From NCBI GenBank assembly GCA_040901705.1, contig JBBDYI010000033.1, forward strand, positions 1-8,470: a stretch of DNA of 8,470 bases, in the 5' to 3' direction. Positions 1-5,642 of this stretch are shown here, piece after piece. The notes below the pieces were generated by a model. That model was not told where the DNA came from and made no database searches. It was given only the letters and a program-made list of their open reading frames with translations. Each line of letters opens with the position of its first letter. Within the stretch, counting starts at the first letter, position 1. The position numbers and the translations under genes were made by a program. This DNA is from PLA5 sp040901705. GTDB lineage: Bacteria; Planctomycetota; Planctomycetia; Pirellulales; PLA5.

Positions 1-15
1 TCGCTCGACTAACTC

Positions 16-444
16 ATGGCGAGCGCCGACTTTGTGTCGATACACTGCCCGCTCAACGACCGCACGCGTAACCTGATCGGCCCGCCGCAGTTCGCTCGCA
101 TGAAGCCGAACGCCTACCTGCTCAACACGGCCCGCGGCGGAATCGTCGACGAGGACGCCTTGTATGCGGCGCTCGCGGAAGGAAGAATCGCTGGCGCGGC
201 CCTCGATTGCTTCGCCGACGAGCCGGTCACCAAGCCTCATCGTTTCGGCGAACTCGAAAACGTGCTGCTGGCGCCGCATTCGATCGCCTGGACCGACGAG
301 CTATTCCGCGACATCGGCCGCACGACATGCCAGGGGATGATCGCGCTCGCCGCCGGGCAGCGGCCTGTCGGCGTCGTGAATCCGGAGGTCTTCGATCGCC
401 CGTCGTTTCAAGCGAAATGGGCCAGGCTCCGCTGCACGGATTGA
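16..444 (+). CDS. D-2-hydroxyacid dehydrogenase, C-terminal part (probably interrupted gene)
   Basis: NAD-dependent D-isomer-specific 2-hydroxyacid dehydrogenases interconvert 2-hydroxy and 2-oxo acids (phosphoglycerate, glyoxylate, hydroxypyruvate and similar). This 142-residue frame matches only the later part of the usual 310-340 residue protein. Visible landmarks are FVSIHCPL (6-13), the NTARGG motif with catalytic Arg40, DCFADEP with Glu69, and APHS with His88, so the Arg-Glu-His triad is intact. The N-terminal catalytic segment and the GxGxxG dinucleotide loop would lie left of the window. The same frame continues upstream as Ser-Leu-Asp-stop-Leu, where family members normally read SLDEL; a TAA at 10-12 therefore sits where a Glu codon (GAA) is expected. 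Either the gene carries a nonsense mutation or sequencing error, or only this fragment is made from ATG 16. The family call is firm. Substrate and functional status are unknown. Confidence 0.8.
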   Translation: MASADFVSIHCPLNDRTRNLIGPPQFARMKPNAYLLNTARGGIVDEDALYAALAEGRIAGAALDCFADEPVTKPHRFGELENVLLAPHSIAWTDELFRDIGRTTCQGMIALAAGQRPVGVVNPEVFDRPSFQAKWARLRCTD

Positions 445-460
445 AACGTTTTCGATCGCA

Positions 461-482
461 GGCGGCGAATCTTTTCGCCGCC
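461..482 (+). terminator. Hairpin downstream of the dehydrogenase; possible terminator or solo repeat arm
   Basis: A perfect 9-bp stem, GGCGGCGAA / TTCGCCGCC, closes a TCTT loop 16 bases after the dehydrogenase stop. The following sequence has only a weak T-rich run (CACTTTGCT), so intrinsic termination is plausible but not shown. The inner part, GGCGAATCTTTTCGCC, differs by one base from the internal palindrome in the arms of the repeat family that begins 10 bp downstream. It may therefore be a related half-element rather than an ordinary terminator. Confidence 0.4.
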
Positions 483-491
483 GGCACTTTG

Positions 492-600
492 CTGTAGGAG
501 GCTAATCCTTTCGCCGACGGAGCCGCCAATTAACGCCTCGGCGAAAGGATTCGCCTCCTACAGCGTGAAGAAACAAGCATATTCTGTGTGGATAGACTCT
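492..600. repeat. Nested palindromic repeat element, copy A
   Basis: The core at 492-563 has two 26-nt arms (492-517 and 538-563) that are inverted copies with one mismatch, around a 20-nt centre. The outer tips read CTGTAGGAGG and CCTCCTACAG. The right arm holds the internal palindrome GGCGAA-AGGA-TTCGCC; in the left arm it is damaged (GGCTAA). The right flank, 564-600, matches the left flank of copy C in reverse complement (28 of 32 aligned bases by eye), so the repeat unit extends beyond the hairpin. No matching outer end is visible left of 492. It fills the spacer between the dehydrogenase and dioxygenase genes. Confidence 0.85.
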
Positions 601-620
601 CAGCTTTCAGGCAAACCGGC

Positions 621-1496
621 ATGACGACCTACTCGCTCTCGCCCGCACAGGTGTCGCATTACAAAGTCGAAGGCTACGTCGTCGCCGAGTCGGTCTTCGG
701 CCGCGACGATCTGGCGACGATCGACACCACGATCCGAGAGTTGACCGATCGCGCCCTCGGCGGCGAGGACATGAGCACGATTCTCGAACTCGAACCCGAG
801 GCACTCGACGGTCAGCGCGTGCCGCGGCGGATTTTCAATCCGTATGACCAACATCCGGCGTTTCGCGCGCTGGCCGAAGACCCGCGGCTGCTCGATCGCA
901 TCGAATCGCTCATCGGCCCGAACTTCAACCTCCAACACAGCAAGCTGAACATGAAGCCGGCCAAGGTCGGATCGATTGTCGACTGGCATCAAGACCTGGC
1001 TTATTTCCCGCACACGAACGACGATCTCGTCACGACGCTGATCTATCTCGACGATGCGACCGAAGAGAACGGCTGCCTGCAAGTTTTGCGCCGGCATCAT
1101 CACCATTATTTCGACCACACTGGTCCGGACGGCAAATTCGCCGGAATGATTAGCGAAGACTTGAGCGACGGTCGTTTTGGCAAGCCCGTTTCGCTCGCCG
1201 CGCCGGCCGGTAGCGCAATCTTCATGCACTGCATCACGCCGCATGCTTCGCTGCCGAATCGCTCGAGCCGCTCGCGCCGTACGCTCATATACGAGTATCG
1301 CGCGGCCGATGCCTATCCGATCTACTACAGCGAAATGACTTCCGTCGCCGAAGCCAGGCAGCGTCCGATCCGCGGTCGGCCCGCCCCGTTCGCCCGCTTC
1401 GGCGGCCCGCCGCCGCTGATTCCCGCCGTCGGTAAGTACGCTTCGCTCTACGAACTCCAAGCCCAAACCAAAGCGAAGCTTGCCGGCAAGGGCTAA
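621..1496 (+). CDS. Phytanoyl-CoA dioxygenase (PhyH) family Fe(II)/2-oxoglutarate oxygenase
   Basis: Predicted cytosolic non-haem iron oxygenase of 291 residues, normal length for bacterial PhyH proteins. Members hydroxylate an aliphatic carbon while decarboxylating 2-oxoglutarate to succinate. The iron facial triad can be read as the HxD of WHQD (His123, Asp125) and the distal His208 in TPHASLPNRS. Arg219 or Arg220, in SRRTLIYEYR, is the expected 2-oxoglutarate-binding arginine. The segment that usually reads PGSH before the DHTGPDGKF stretch is here RRHHHH. ATG 621 is chosen because the frame upstream to GTG 588 runs into copy A of the repeat and adds no conserved sequence; no clear Shine-Dalgarno site is seen. 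Family members in planctomycetes are numerous and mostly uncharacterised. The neighbouring dehydrogenases and sugar importer make a small sugar- or polyol-derived substrate plausible, but this is inference. Confidence 0.88.
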   Translation: MTTYSLSPAQVSHYKVEGYVVAESVFGRDDLATIDTTIRELTDRALGGEDMSTILELEPEALDGQRVPRRIFNPYDQHPAFRALAEDPRLLDRIESLIGPNFNLQHSKLNMKPAKVGSIVDWHQDLAYFPHTNDDLVTTLIYLDDATEENGCLQVLRRHHHHYFDHTGPDGKFAGMISEDLSDGRFGKPVSLAAPAGSAIFMHCITPHASLPNRSSRSRRTLIYEYRAADAYPIYYSEMTSVAEARQRPIRGRPAPFARFGGPPPLIPAVGKYASLYELQAQTKAKLAGKG

Positions 1497-1499
1497 GCA

Positions 1500-1603
1500 C
1501 TTATCCCGAAACCGAATTCTGTAGGAGGCGAATCCTTTCGCCGAAAGCACTGTCAAGCGGTTCCGTCGGCGAAAGGATTCGCCTCCTACAGTTTTGGGAC
1601 AGG
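1500..1603. repeat. Nested palindromic repeat element, copy B
   Basis: The core at 1519-1591 has two perfectly inverted 26-nt arms (1519-1544 and 1566-1591) around a 21-nt centre. Both arms carry the internal GGCGAA-N4-TTCGCC palindrome. Outer sequences 1500-1512 and 1591-1603 form a weaker inverted pair around TCCCRAAAC, 10 of 13 matching, with the three differences all transitions. The centre, read in reverse complement, shares GGAACCGC and AGTGC with copy C, so B is inserted in the opposite orientation. It begins four bases after the dioxygenase stop codon and lies upstream of the SDR gene. Confidence 0.85.
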
Positions 1604-1614
1604 GGCCAAGCATA

Positions 1615-1642
1615 CTCACGCCTCACGCCTCGCGTCTCACTC
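1615..1642. repeat. Short tandem heptamer repeat
   Basis: Four consecutive 7-base units read CTCACGC, CTCACGC, CTCGCGT, CTCACTC: two perfect copies and two degenerate ones. They lie between repeat copy B and the SDR start codon, in what would be the 5' leader of the SDR transcript. The function is unknown; slippage-generated low-complexity sequence is the simplest explanation. Confidence 0.6.
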
Positions 1643-1663
1643 CTTCAACCCCTAAGCCTCAAC

Positions 1664-2473
1664 ATGGCGGATAAACTATCGGGTAAAGCGGCCTGGATCT
1701 CCGGCGGAGCTTCCGGCATGGGCGAGGCGACGGCCAACCTGTTCGCCGATGAGGGCGCCGCCGTCGCGATCATCGACATCCAGCGCGACTTAGGCGAAGC
1801 GCTCGCGAAACGCATCAGCGACCGCGGCGGCCGCGCGATGTTCGTTCATGCCGACGTTCGGAGCGAGGAGCAGATCGCCAAATCGATCGACGCGACGGTC
1901 GCCGCGTTCGGCTCGCTCTCGATCGTGGTCAACTGCGCCGGCATCGTCCACGTCAAGCTGCTGCATGAGTACAGCGAAGCCGAGTGGGACGAGTTGATGG
2001 GCGTGAACGTCAAGTCGATTTTTTTCTCGATCAAGCATGGTCTGGCCCAGCTGACCAAGAATCCGCGGAGCTACATGGTCAATATCGGTTCGATCGGCAG
2101 CTTCATCGGCCAGGCCTGCACGCCGGCCTATACCACGTCGAAAGGGGCGGTGCTGCAACTGTCCCGCTCGATCGCGCTCGACTACGCTGCGGTGGGACTT
2201 CGCTGCAATTGCGTCTGCCCCGGCATCACCGACACGCCGATGCTCCGCTACCACATGAGTAAAGCAGCCGATCCCGACGCCGCACTCCGCGAGCGGCTCC
2301 GTCGCGTGCCGATGGGGACCGCACTGTCCTCGCACGACATCGCCAAGGCGGTCCTGTATCTTTCGTGCGAGGATTCGTCCGGCGTCACCGGCGCGTCGTT
2401 GGTGATCGATGGCGGCTATCTGGCGGCCGCCGAATGGCAAAGCCCTGCCCATACCGCATTCATGGACTCCTAA
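1664..2473 (+). CDS. Short-chain dehydrogenase/reductase (SDR), classical type
   Basis: Cytosolic NAD(P)-dependent oxidoreductase of 269 residues, a typical classical SDR. The Rossmann cofactor loop reads SGGASGMG (13-20). Asp38 at the end of the second strand favours NAD(H) over NADP(H). NCAG (90-93) is the structural NNAG-type motif. Asn115, Ser143, Tyr156 and Lys160 form the expected catalytic tetrad, with YTTSK as the YxxxK signature. CPGITDTPM and GVTGASLVIDGGY are the usual C-terminal SDR motifs. ATG 1664 gives the canonical N-terminus; there is no obvious Shine-Dalgarno site. Its TAA overlaps the next start codon (TAATG), so the two are probably co-translated, and the pair suggests oxidation followed by isomerisation of a sugar. 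Names such as glucose dehydrogenase or 3-oxoacyl-ACP reductase are often attached to such proteins, but specificity cannot be assigned here. Confidence 0.92.
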   Translation: MADKLSGKAAWISGGASGMGEATANLFADEGAAVAIIDIQRDLGEALAKRISDRGGRAMFVHADVRSEEQIAKSIDATVAAFGSLSIVVNCAGIVHVKLLHEYSEAEWDELMGVNVKSIFFSIKHGLAQLTKNPRSYMVNIGSIGSFIGQACTPAYTTSKGAVLQLSRSIALDYAAVGLRCNCVCPGITDTPMLRYHMSKAADPDAALRERLRRVPMGTALSSHDIAKAVLYLSCEDSSGVTGASLVIDGGYLAAAEWQSPAHTAFMDS

Positions 2474-3309
2474 TGGCCCACGAACTCGCCTGCGCCGATT
2501 TCACGTTTCCGCTGCTCGACCACGATCGCGTGCTCGACCTGATCGCGCTGCTGGAGTTTCCGGCCGTCGACATCGGCCTGTTCGAAGGTCGTTCGCACCT
2601 GTGGCCGTCGCGCGAGTTCAAGCAGTTGGACAAACGCGCGGCGTTGCTGCGGAAGAAACTCGGCGACCGAGGTCTCAAGGCCGCCGACGTATTCTTGCAA
2701 ACCGCGGTCGAATTCGTGTCGCTGGCCCCGAACCACCCGGACGCCCGGCGGCGACACAAGGCCCGCGAACTGTTCGTCAAGACGCTCGACTACGCGGCTG
2801 GCTGCGGCGGCAAGCACGTCTCGGCGCTTCCCGGCGTCCGATTCCAAGAAGAATCGTTTGCGGACTCGTTTGGACGAGCGTGCGACGAACTCGCCTGGCG
2901 CTGCGAACAGGCGGCGGCGCGAAAGTTGGTTTTCGCCATCGAGGCCCACACAGGCTCGCTCGTCCCCAGGCCCAAGCCGGCGCTAAAGCTGGTGCAATCC
3001 ACGCCCGGCCTGACGCTCACGCTCGATTACACGCATTTCACGCGGATCGGCATTGCCGACGCGGAAGTCGAGCCGCTCCTGCCCCACGCCACTCACTTCC
3101 ACACCCGCGGCGCCCGCAAGGGACGTCTGCAAGCGGCGTTCAAGGACAACATCATCGACTACGGCCGCGTCTGGAAACTGATGAAGTCGACCGGCTATCG
3201 AGGGTACGTCGGCATCGAGTACGTCTGGACGGACTGGGAGCACTGCAACGAGGTCGATAACTTGTCGGAGACGATACGGTATCGCGATTTTTTCCGCGGC
3301 CTTACTTAG
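2473..3309 (+). CDS. Sugar phosphate isomerase/epimerase-like TIM-barrel protein
   Basis: A 278-residue protein of the xylose-isomerase-like (AP endonuclease 2) TIM-barrel superfamily, which includes metal-dependent ketose 3-epimerases, inosose dehydratases and hydroxypyruvate isomerases. The usual metal ligands can be placed at Glu157 (FAIEAH), Asp185 with nearby His188 (TLDYTH), His210 (HFHTRG) and Glu249 (VGIEYVW). A frame upstream to ATG 2365 exists, but it lies wholly inside the SDR gene and lacks family sequence. ATG 2473 overlaps the SDR stop by one base and starts directly at the first barrel strand. Translational coupling to the SDR is therefore likely. The protein is expected to be cytosolic and to act on a keto-sugar or related compound, possibly the SDR product. 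Superfamily assignment is good; the exact reaction is unknown. Confidence 0.87.
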   Translation: MAHELACADFTFPLLDHDRVLDLIALLEFPAVDIGLFEGRSHLWPSREFKQLDKRAALLRKKLGDRGLKAADVFLQTAVEFVSLAPNHPDARRRHKARELFVKTLDYAAGCGGKHVSALPGVRFQEESFADSFGRACDELAWRCEQAAARKLVFAIEAHTGSLVPRPKPALKLVQSTPGLTLTLDYTHFTRIGIADAEVEPLLPHATHFHTRGARKGRLQAAFKDNIIDYGRVWKLMKSTGYRGYVGIEYVWTDWEHCNEVDNLSETIRYRDFFRGLT

Positions 3310-3468
3310 GCTACTTAGAGGCTATCCACATAGAACGTGCTTGTTTCTCGCACTGTAGGAGGCGAATCCTTTCGCCGATGGAACCGCAAACCAAGTGCCT
3401 CGGCGAAAGGATTCGCCTCCTACAGTACGGACGTCTCGGCGATTCTTTATAGATAGCCTCTTAGAAGC
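3310..3468. repeat. Nested palindromic repeat element, copy C, with outer terminal inverted repeats (MITE-like)
   Basis: The core at 3353-3425 has two perfectly inverted 26-nt arms (3353-3378 and 3400-3425) around a 21-nt centre, each with an internal GGCGAA-N4-TTCGCC palindrome. Outside the core, 3310-3326 and 3452-3468 form a 17-bp inverted repeat with 15 matches, sharing AGAGGCTATC. This gives a unit of about 159 bp with defined ends and no coding capacity, as expected of a miniature inverted-repeat element. The left flank recurs inverted beside copy A. The element begins one base after the isomerase stop codon and ends shortly before the importer operon. Confidence 0.85.
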
Positions 3469-3495
3469 GGACACGCACTCGATCAAAGGCCAACC

Positions 3496-4458
3496 ATGTT
3501 GCGCGACAACGGCAGTTCCTGGCGGGGCGTCCTGGCGATCGACGCGATCGGCTCGGCCGTGGCGCTGTTGACGCTGTGCGCGATGTTGTGGTTGGCGACG
3601 GGTGAGCGATTTGTGTCCCCGTATAACCTGCTGCAGGTTGCCCGGCAGGCGTCGAGCTACGGCATCATGTCCGTCGGTATGGTGCTGCTGCTGTCCATGG
3701 GAGAGATCGATTTATCCGTGGGAGCGATCCTCACACTGGTCAACGTCGTCACGGCGATGGCGCTGCGCGACGGGGTGCCGACGCCTCTGGCGGTGTTGCT
3801 GGGCCTCGGCGTCGGCGCCGCATGTGGCCTGACGAACGGCCTGTTCAGCGTGGCGCTGAAGATTCCGACGATCATCGTCACGCTTGGCACGATGAGCATC
3901 TTTCGCGGCTTGGCGCTGGTGGTTTCCAAAGCAACGCCGATCGGCAATTTCTCCAAGGACACGTGGCTCTTTCGGCTGGGAAGCGGCGACATCCTCGGTG
4001 TCCCCACCAGCGTCCACGTGATGCTGATGGTCGGCGCGGCCGGCTACGTGCTGCTCAATCACACGCCGTTCGGCTGGCGGGCGCAGGCCATCGGCAGCAA
4101 CACCCAGGCCGCCCGTTATTCGGGCATACCGATTGCCCGTTATCGCATTGCCGCCATGATGCTCATGGGTTTCGTGGCCAGCGTCGCAGGCATCATGGAG
4201 TTGGCGTTTCTCCAGGCGGGCAGCCCGACGACTGGCCAAGGTTACGAGCTTTACGTCATCGCGGCGGCCATTATCGGTGGCACGGCGCTGACCGGCGGTT
4301 CCGGCTCGATGGCCGGTGGAATTCTCGGCGCGCTGATGATCGCCGTCATCCGAAACGGACTGGTGCTGTTGGAACTTTCGGTTTATTGGGGCGCGGTGGT
4401 TACCGGCGGCGTGATTATCGCCGCGGTTGCCGTGAGTAATTTGGTCAAGCGGCGGTGA
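3496..4458 (+). CDS. ABC sugar transporter, permease subunit (RbsC-like, BPD_transp_2 family)
   Basis: Inner-membrane permease of 320 residues, the usual size for ribose/xylose/galactose-type (CUT2) importers in which one permease forms a homodimer. About eight to ten hydrophobic segments are visible, the first near residues 14-34. GEIDLSVG (69-76) corresponds to the family GGIDLSVG motif with Glu for the second Gly. The cytoplasmic loop contains AIGSNTQAARYSGI, the conserved ATPase-coupling region, and the C-terminal part holds AAAIIGGTALTGGSGSMAGG. AAAGG at 3485-3489 is a modest ribosome binding site six bases before the ATG. It is the first gene of the importer cluster, separated from the upstream enzymes by repeat copy C and followed by the binding-protein gene. 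The substrate is probably a monosaccharide or polyol, inferred from the family. Confidence 0.92.
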   Translation: MLRDNGSSWRGVLAIDAIGSAVALLTLCAMLWLATGERFVSPYNLLQVARQASSYGIMSVGMVLLLSMGEIDLSVGAILTLVNVVTAMALRDGVPTPLAVLLGLGVGAACGLTNGLFSVALKIPTIIVTLGTMSIFRGLALVVSKATPIGNFSKDTWLFRLGSGDILGVPTSVHVMLMVGAAGYVLLNHTPFGWRAQAIGSNTQAARYSGIPIARYRIAAMMLMGFVASVAGIMELAFLQAGSPTTGQGYELYVIAAAIIGGTALTGGSGSMAGGILGALMIAVIRNGLVLLELSVYWGAVVTGGVIIAAVAVSNLVKRR

Positions 4459-4554
4459 CAACGGCGGTCGCGGAGCGATCGCGTCAAGTTGCACCGAGGA
4501 AACAAACCCGAAGAAGACGTACCATGAATCGCACATGTTCGACACGGTATATAT

Positions 4555-4560
4555 GGAGGA
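4555..4560 (+). promoter_or_regulatory. Ribosome binding site deciding the binding-protein start
   Basis: GGAGGA lies five bases before GTG 4566, the strongest Shine-Dalgarno match in the window. It favours GTG 4566 over the in-frame ATG at 4524, which has only a weak GAAGAAG upstream, and over GTG 4455, which overlaps the permease end. Confidence 0.6.
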
Positions 4561-4565
4561 CTCTC

Positions 4566-5642
4566 GTGCTTCGGCGATCGAAGTGGTTGACCAACGGGTT
4601 CGCCTGTGGATGGATCGCGCTGTTCGGCATCGGCTGTAACCGGTCCGCCGAACATGGCCGGAATGGCGGCGATGAGATCACGATCGGCTACGTGCTCCAC
4701 GGATTGAATGAATTCACGCAAATCATCAAACAAGGCGCCGAAGACGCGGGCAAAGCCGAGAAGGTCGGCGTCGATGTCGTCGGGCCGGCTGGATTCGTCG
4801 CCTCGGACGCGATCGCCATGTTCGAAGGAATGGCTCAAAAAGGCGTCCAAGGATTGGTCGTCGTGCCGATGCCCGGAGAGGTCTGGGTGACGCCGATTCG
4901 GCAGGCGACCTCGGCGGGCATTCCGGTGTTGACCGCAAACGTGTCCAGTCCCGAGTCCGCCGCGACCGCCTGGTTCGGTCAAGATGAATACGCCAGCGGC
5001 TTGATTATGGCCAGCGAATTACGTAAGGCATTGGCGGCTCAAGGAAAGACGCGCGGTCGGATCATCGTCGGCATCTGTGCGCCGGGCCTGAGCGTGCTGC
5101 AGCAGCGCTACCGAGGCTTGAAGCACGGCCTAATGGATAGCCCGTTCACGATCAGCGATGCCTACGATGTGAACACCGAAACCTCCGCTAACTACGGCGC
5201 TTGGGAAAACATCGCGGGCGCGAACGCCGAAACGGTGGCGATGGTCGGCCTCTGCTCGATGGACCTGCCGAACCTGGCCAAGCTAAAGGTCCGAACGCAT
5301 GGGGAGTGGCTGATCGCGGGCTACGACCTGGGACGCGAGACCCTCGACGCCGTGCGATCGGGAACGGTTCAGGTCGCTCTCGGTCAGCATCCGTACTTGC
5401 AAGGCTACCTGCCGGTGGTTGCGCTGGCCCGGCATCTTCGCGATGGGCAGCCGCTGCCGAACGGATGGATTGACGTGGGAACCGAAGTGGTGACTCGGGA
5501 CAACGTCGACGCCGTCTACGAACGCGAAACGAACGAGGCCGCGCAGACGAAGTGGTATGCCGACTATATCGCCGAACATTTCGCGGACCTGAACGCCGTG
5601 GTCAAGCCGTTGCCCACTTCGGCGACGTCGTCCGAGCCATGA
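4566..5642 (+). CDS. ABC sugar transporter, substrate-binding lipoprotein (periplasmic binding protein type 1, RbsB-like)
   Basis: The exported binding protein captures the substrate and delivers it to the permease. Started at GTG 4566 it has 358 residues and a compact signal: charged LRRSK, a hydrophobic stretch to about residue 23, then Cys24 in ALFGIGC. This suggests lipid anchoring, although the lipobox is imperfect (Gly at -3, Ile at -2). The mature part opens with EITIGYVLHG, the first strand of a Peripla_BP_4 fold. GLVVVPMP and GIPVLTANV follow, as in sugar-binding relatives, and the family motif near the C-terminus reads GQHPYLQGY with Gln274 and Gln279. The alternative start ATG 4524 would add 14 residues. 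The final bases overlap the ATPase start (ATGA), indicating co-translation. The placement between permease and ATPase differs from the commoner binding protein-ATPase-permease order. The ligand is unknown. Confidence 0.88.
   Translation: MLRRSKWLTNGFACGWIALFGIGCNRSAEHGRNGGDEITIGYVLHGLNEFTQIIKQGAEDAGKAEKVGVDVVGPAGFVASDAIAMFEGMAQKGVQGLVVVPMPGEVWVTPIRQATSAGIPVLTANVSSPESAATAWFGQDEYASGLIMASELRKALAAQGKTRGRIIVGICAPGLSVLQQRYRGLKHGLMDSPFTISDAYDVNTETSANYGAWENIAGANAETVAMVGLCSMDLPNLAKLKVRTHGEWLIAGYDLGRETLDAVRSGTVQVALGQHPYLQGYLPVVALARHLRDGQPLPNGWIDVGTEVVTRDNVDAVYERETNEAAQTKWYADYIAEHFADLNAVVKPLPTSATSSEP

Noticed and set aside
588..620. Upstream extension of the dioxygenase to GTG 588
   Set aside because: The added 11 codons lie partly within the right flank of repeat copy A and show no conserved PhyH residues.
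600..1619. Long minus-strand open frame opposite the dioxygenase gene
   Set aside because: Its product is Arg-rich, low in recognisable motifs, and runs through repeat copies A and B. It is the usual antisense shadow of a GC-rich coding region; the plus strand has clear PhyH motifs.
1790..2452. Long minus-strand open frame opposite the SDR gene
   Set aside because: No family motif, atypical composition rich in Arg, His and Ala, and fully explained as a shadow of the SDR frame. The same reasoning removes the frames at 3712-4545 and 5564-6487 on the minus strand.
2365..2472. Upstream extension of the isomerase-like gene into the SDR gene
   Set aside because: The extra 36 residues are an out-of-frame reading of the SDR C-terminus; the TAATG overlap at 2471-2475 is a standard coupled start.
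492..3425. Three similar palindromic repeats as a CRISPR array
   Set aside because: The copies are about 950-1,800 bp apart with whole genes between them, each is an internally symmetric 72-73 bp hairpin, and no cas gene is present.
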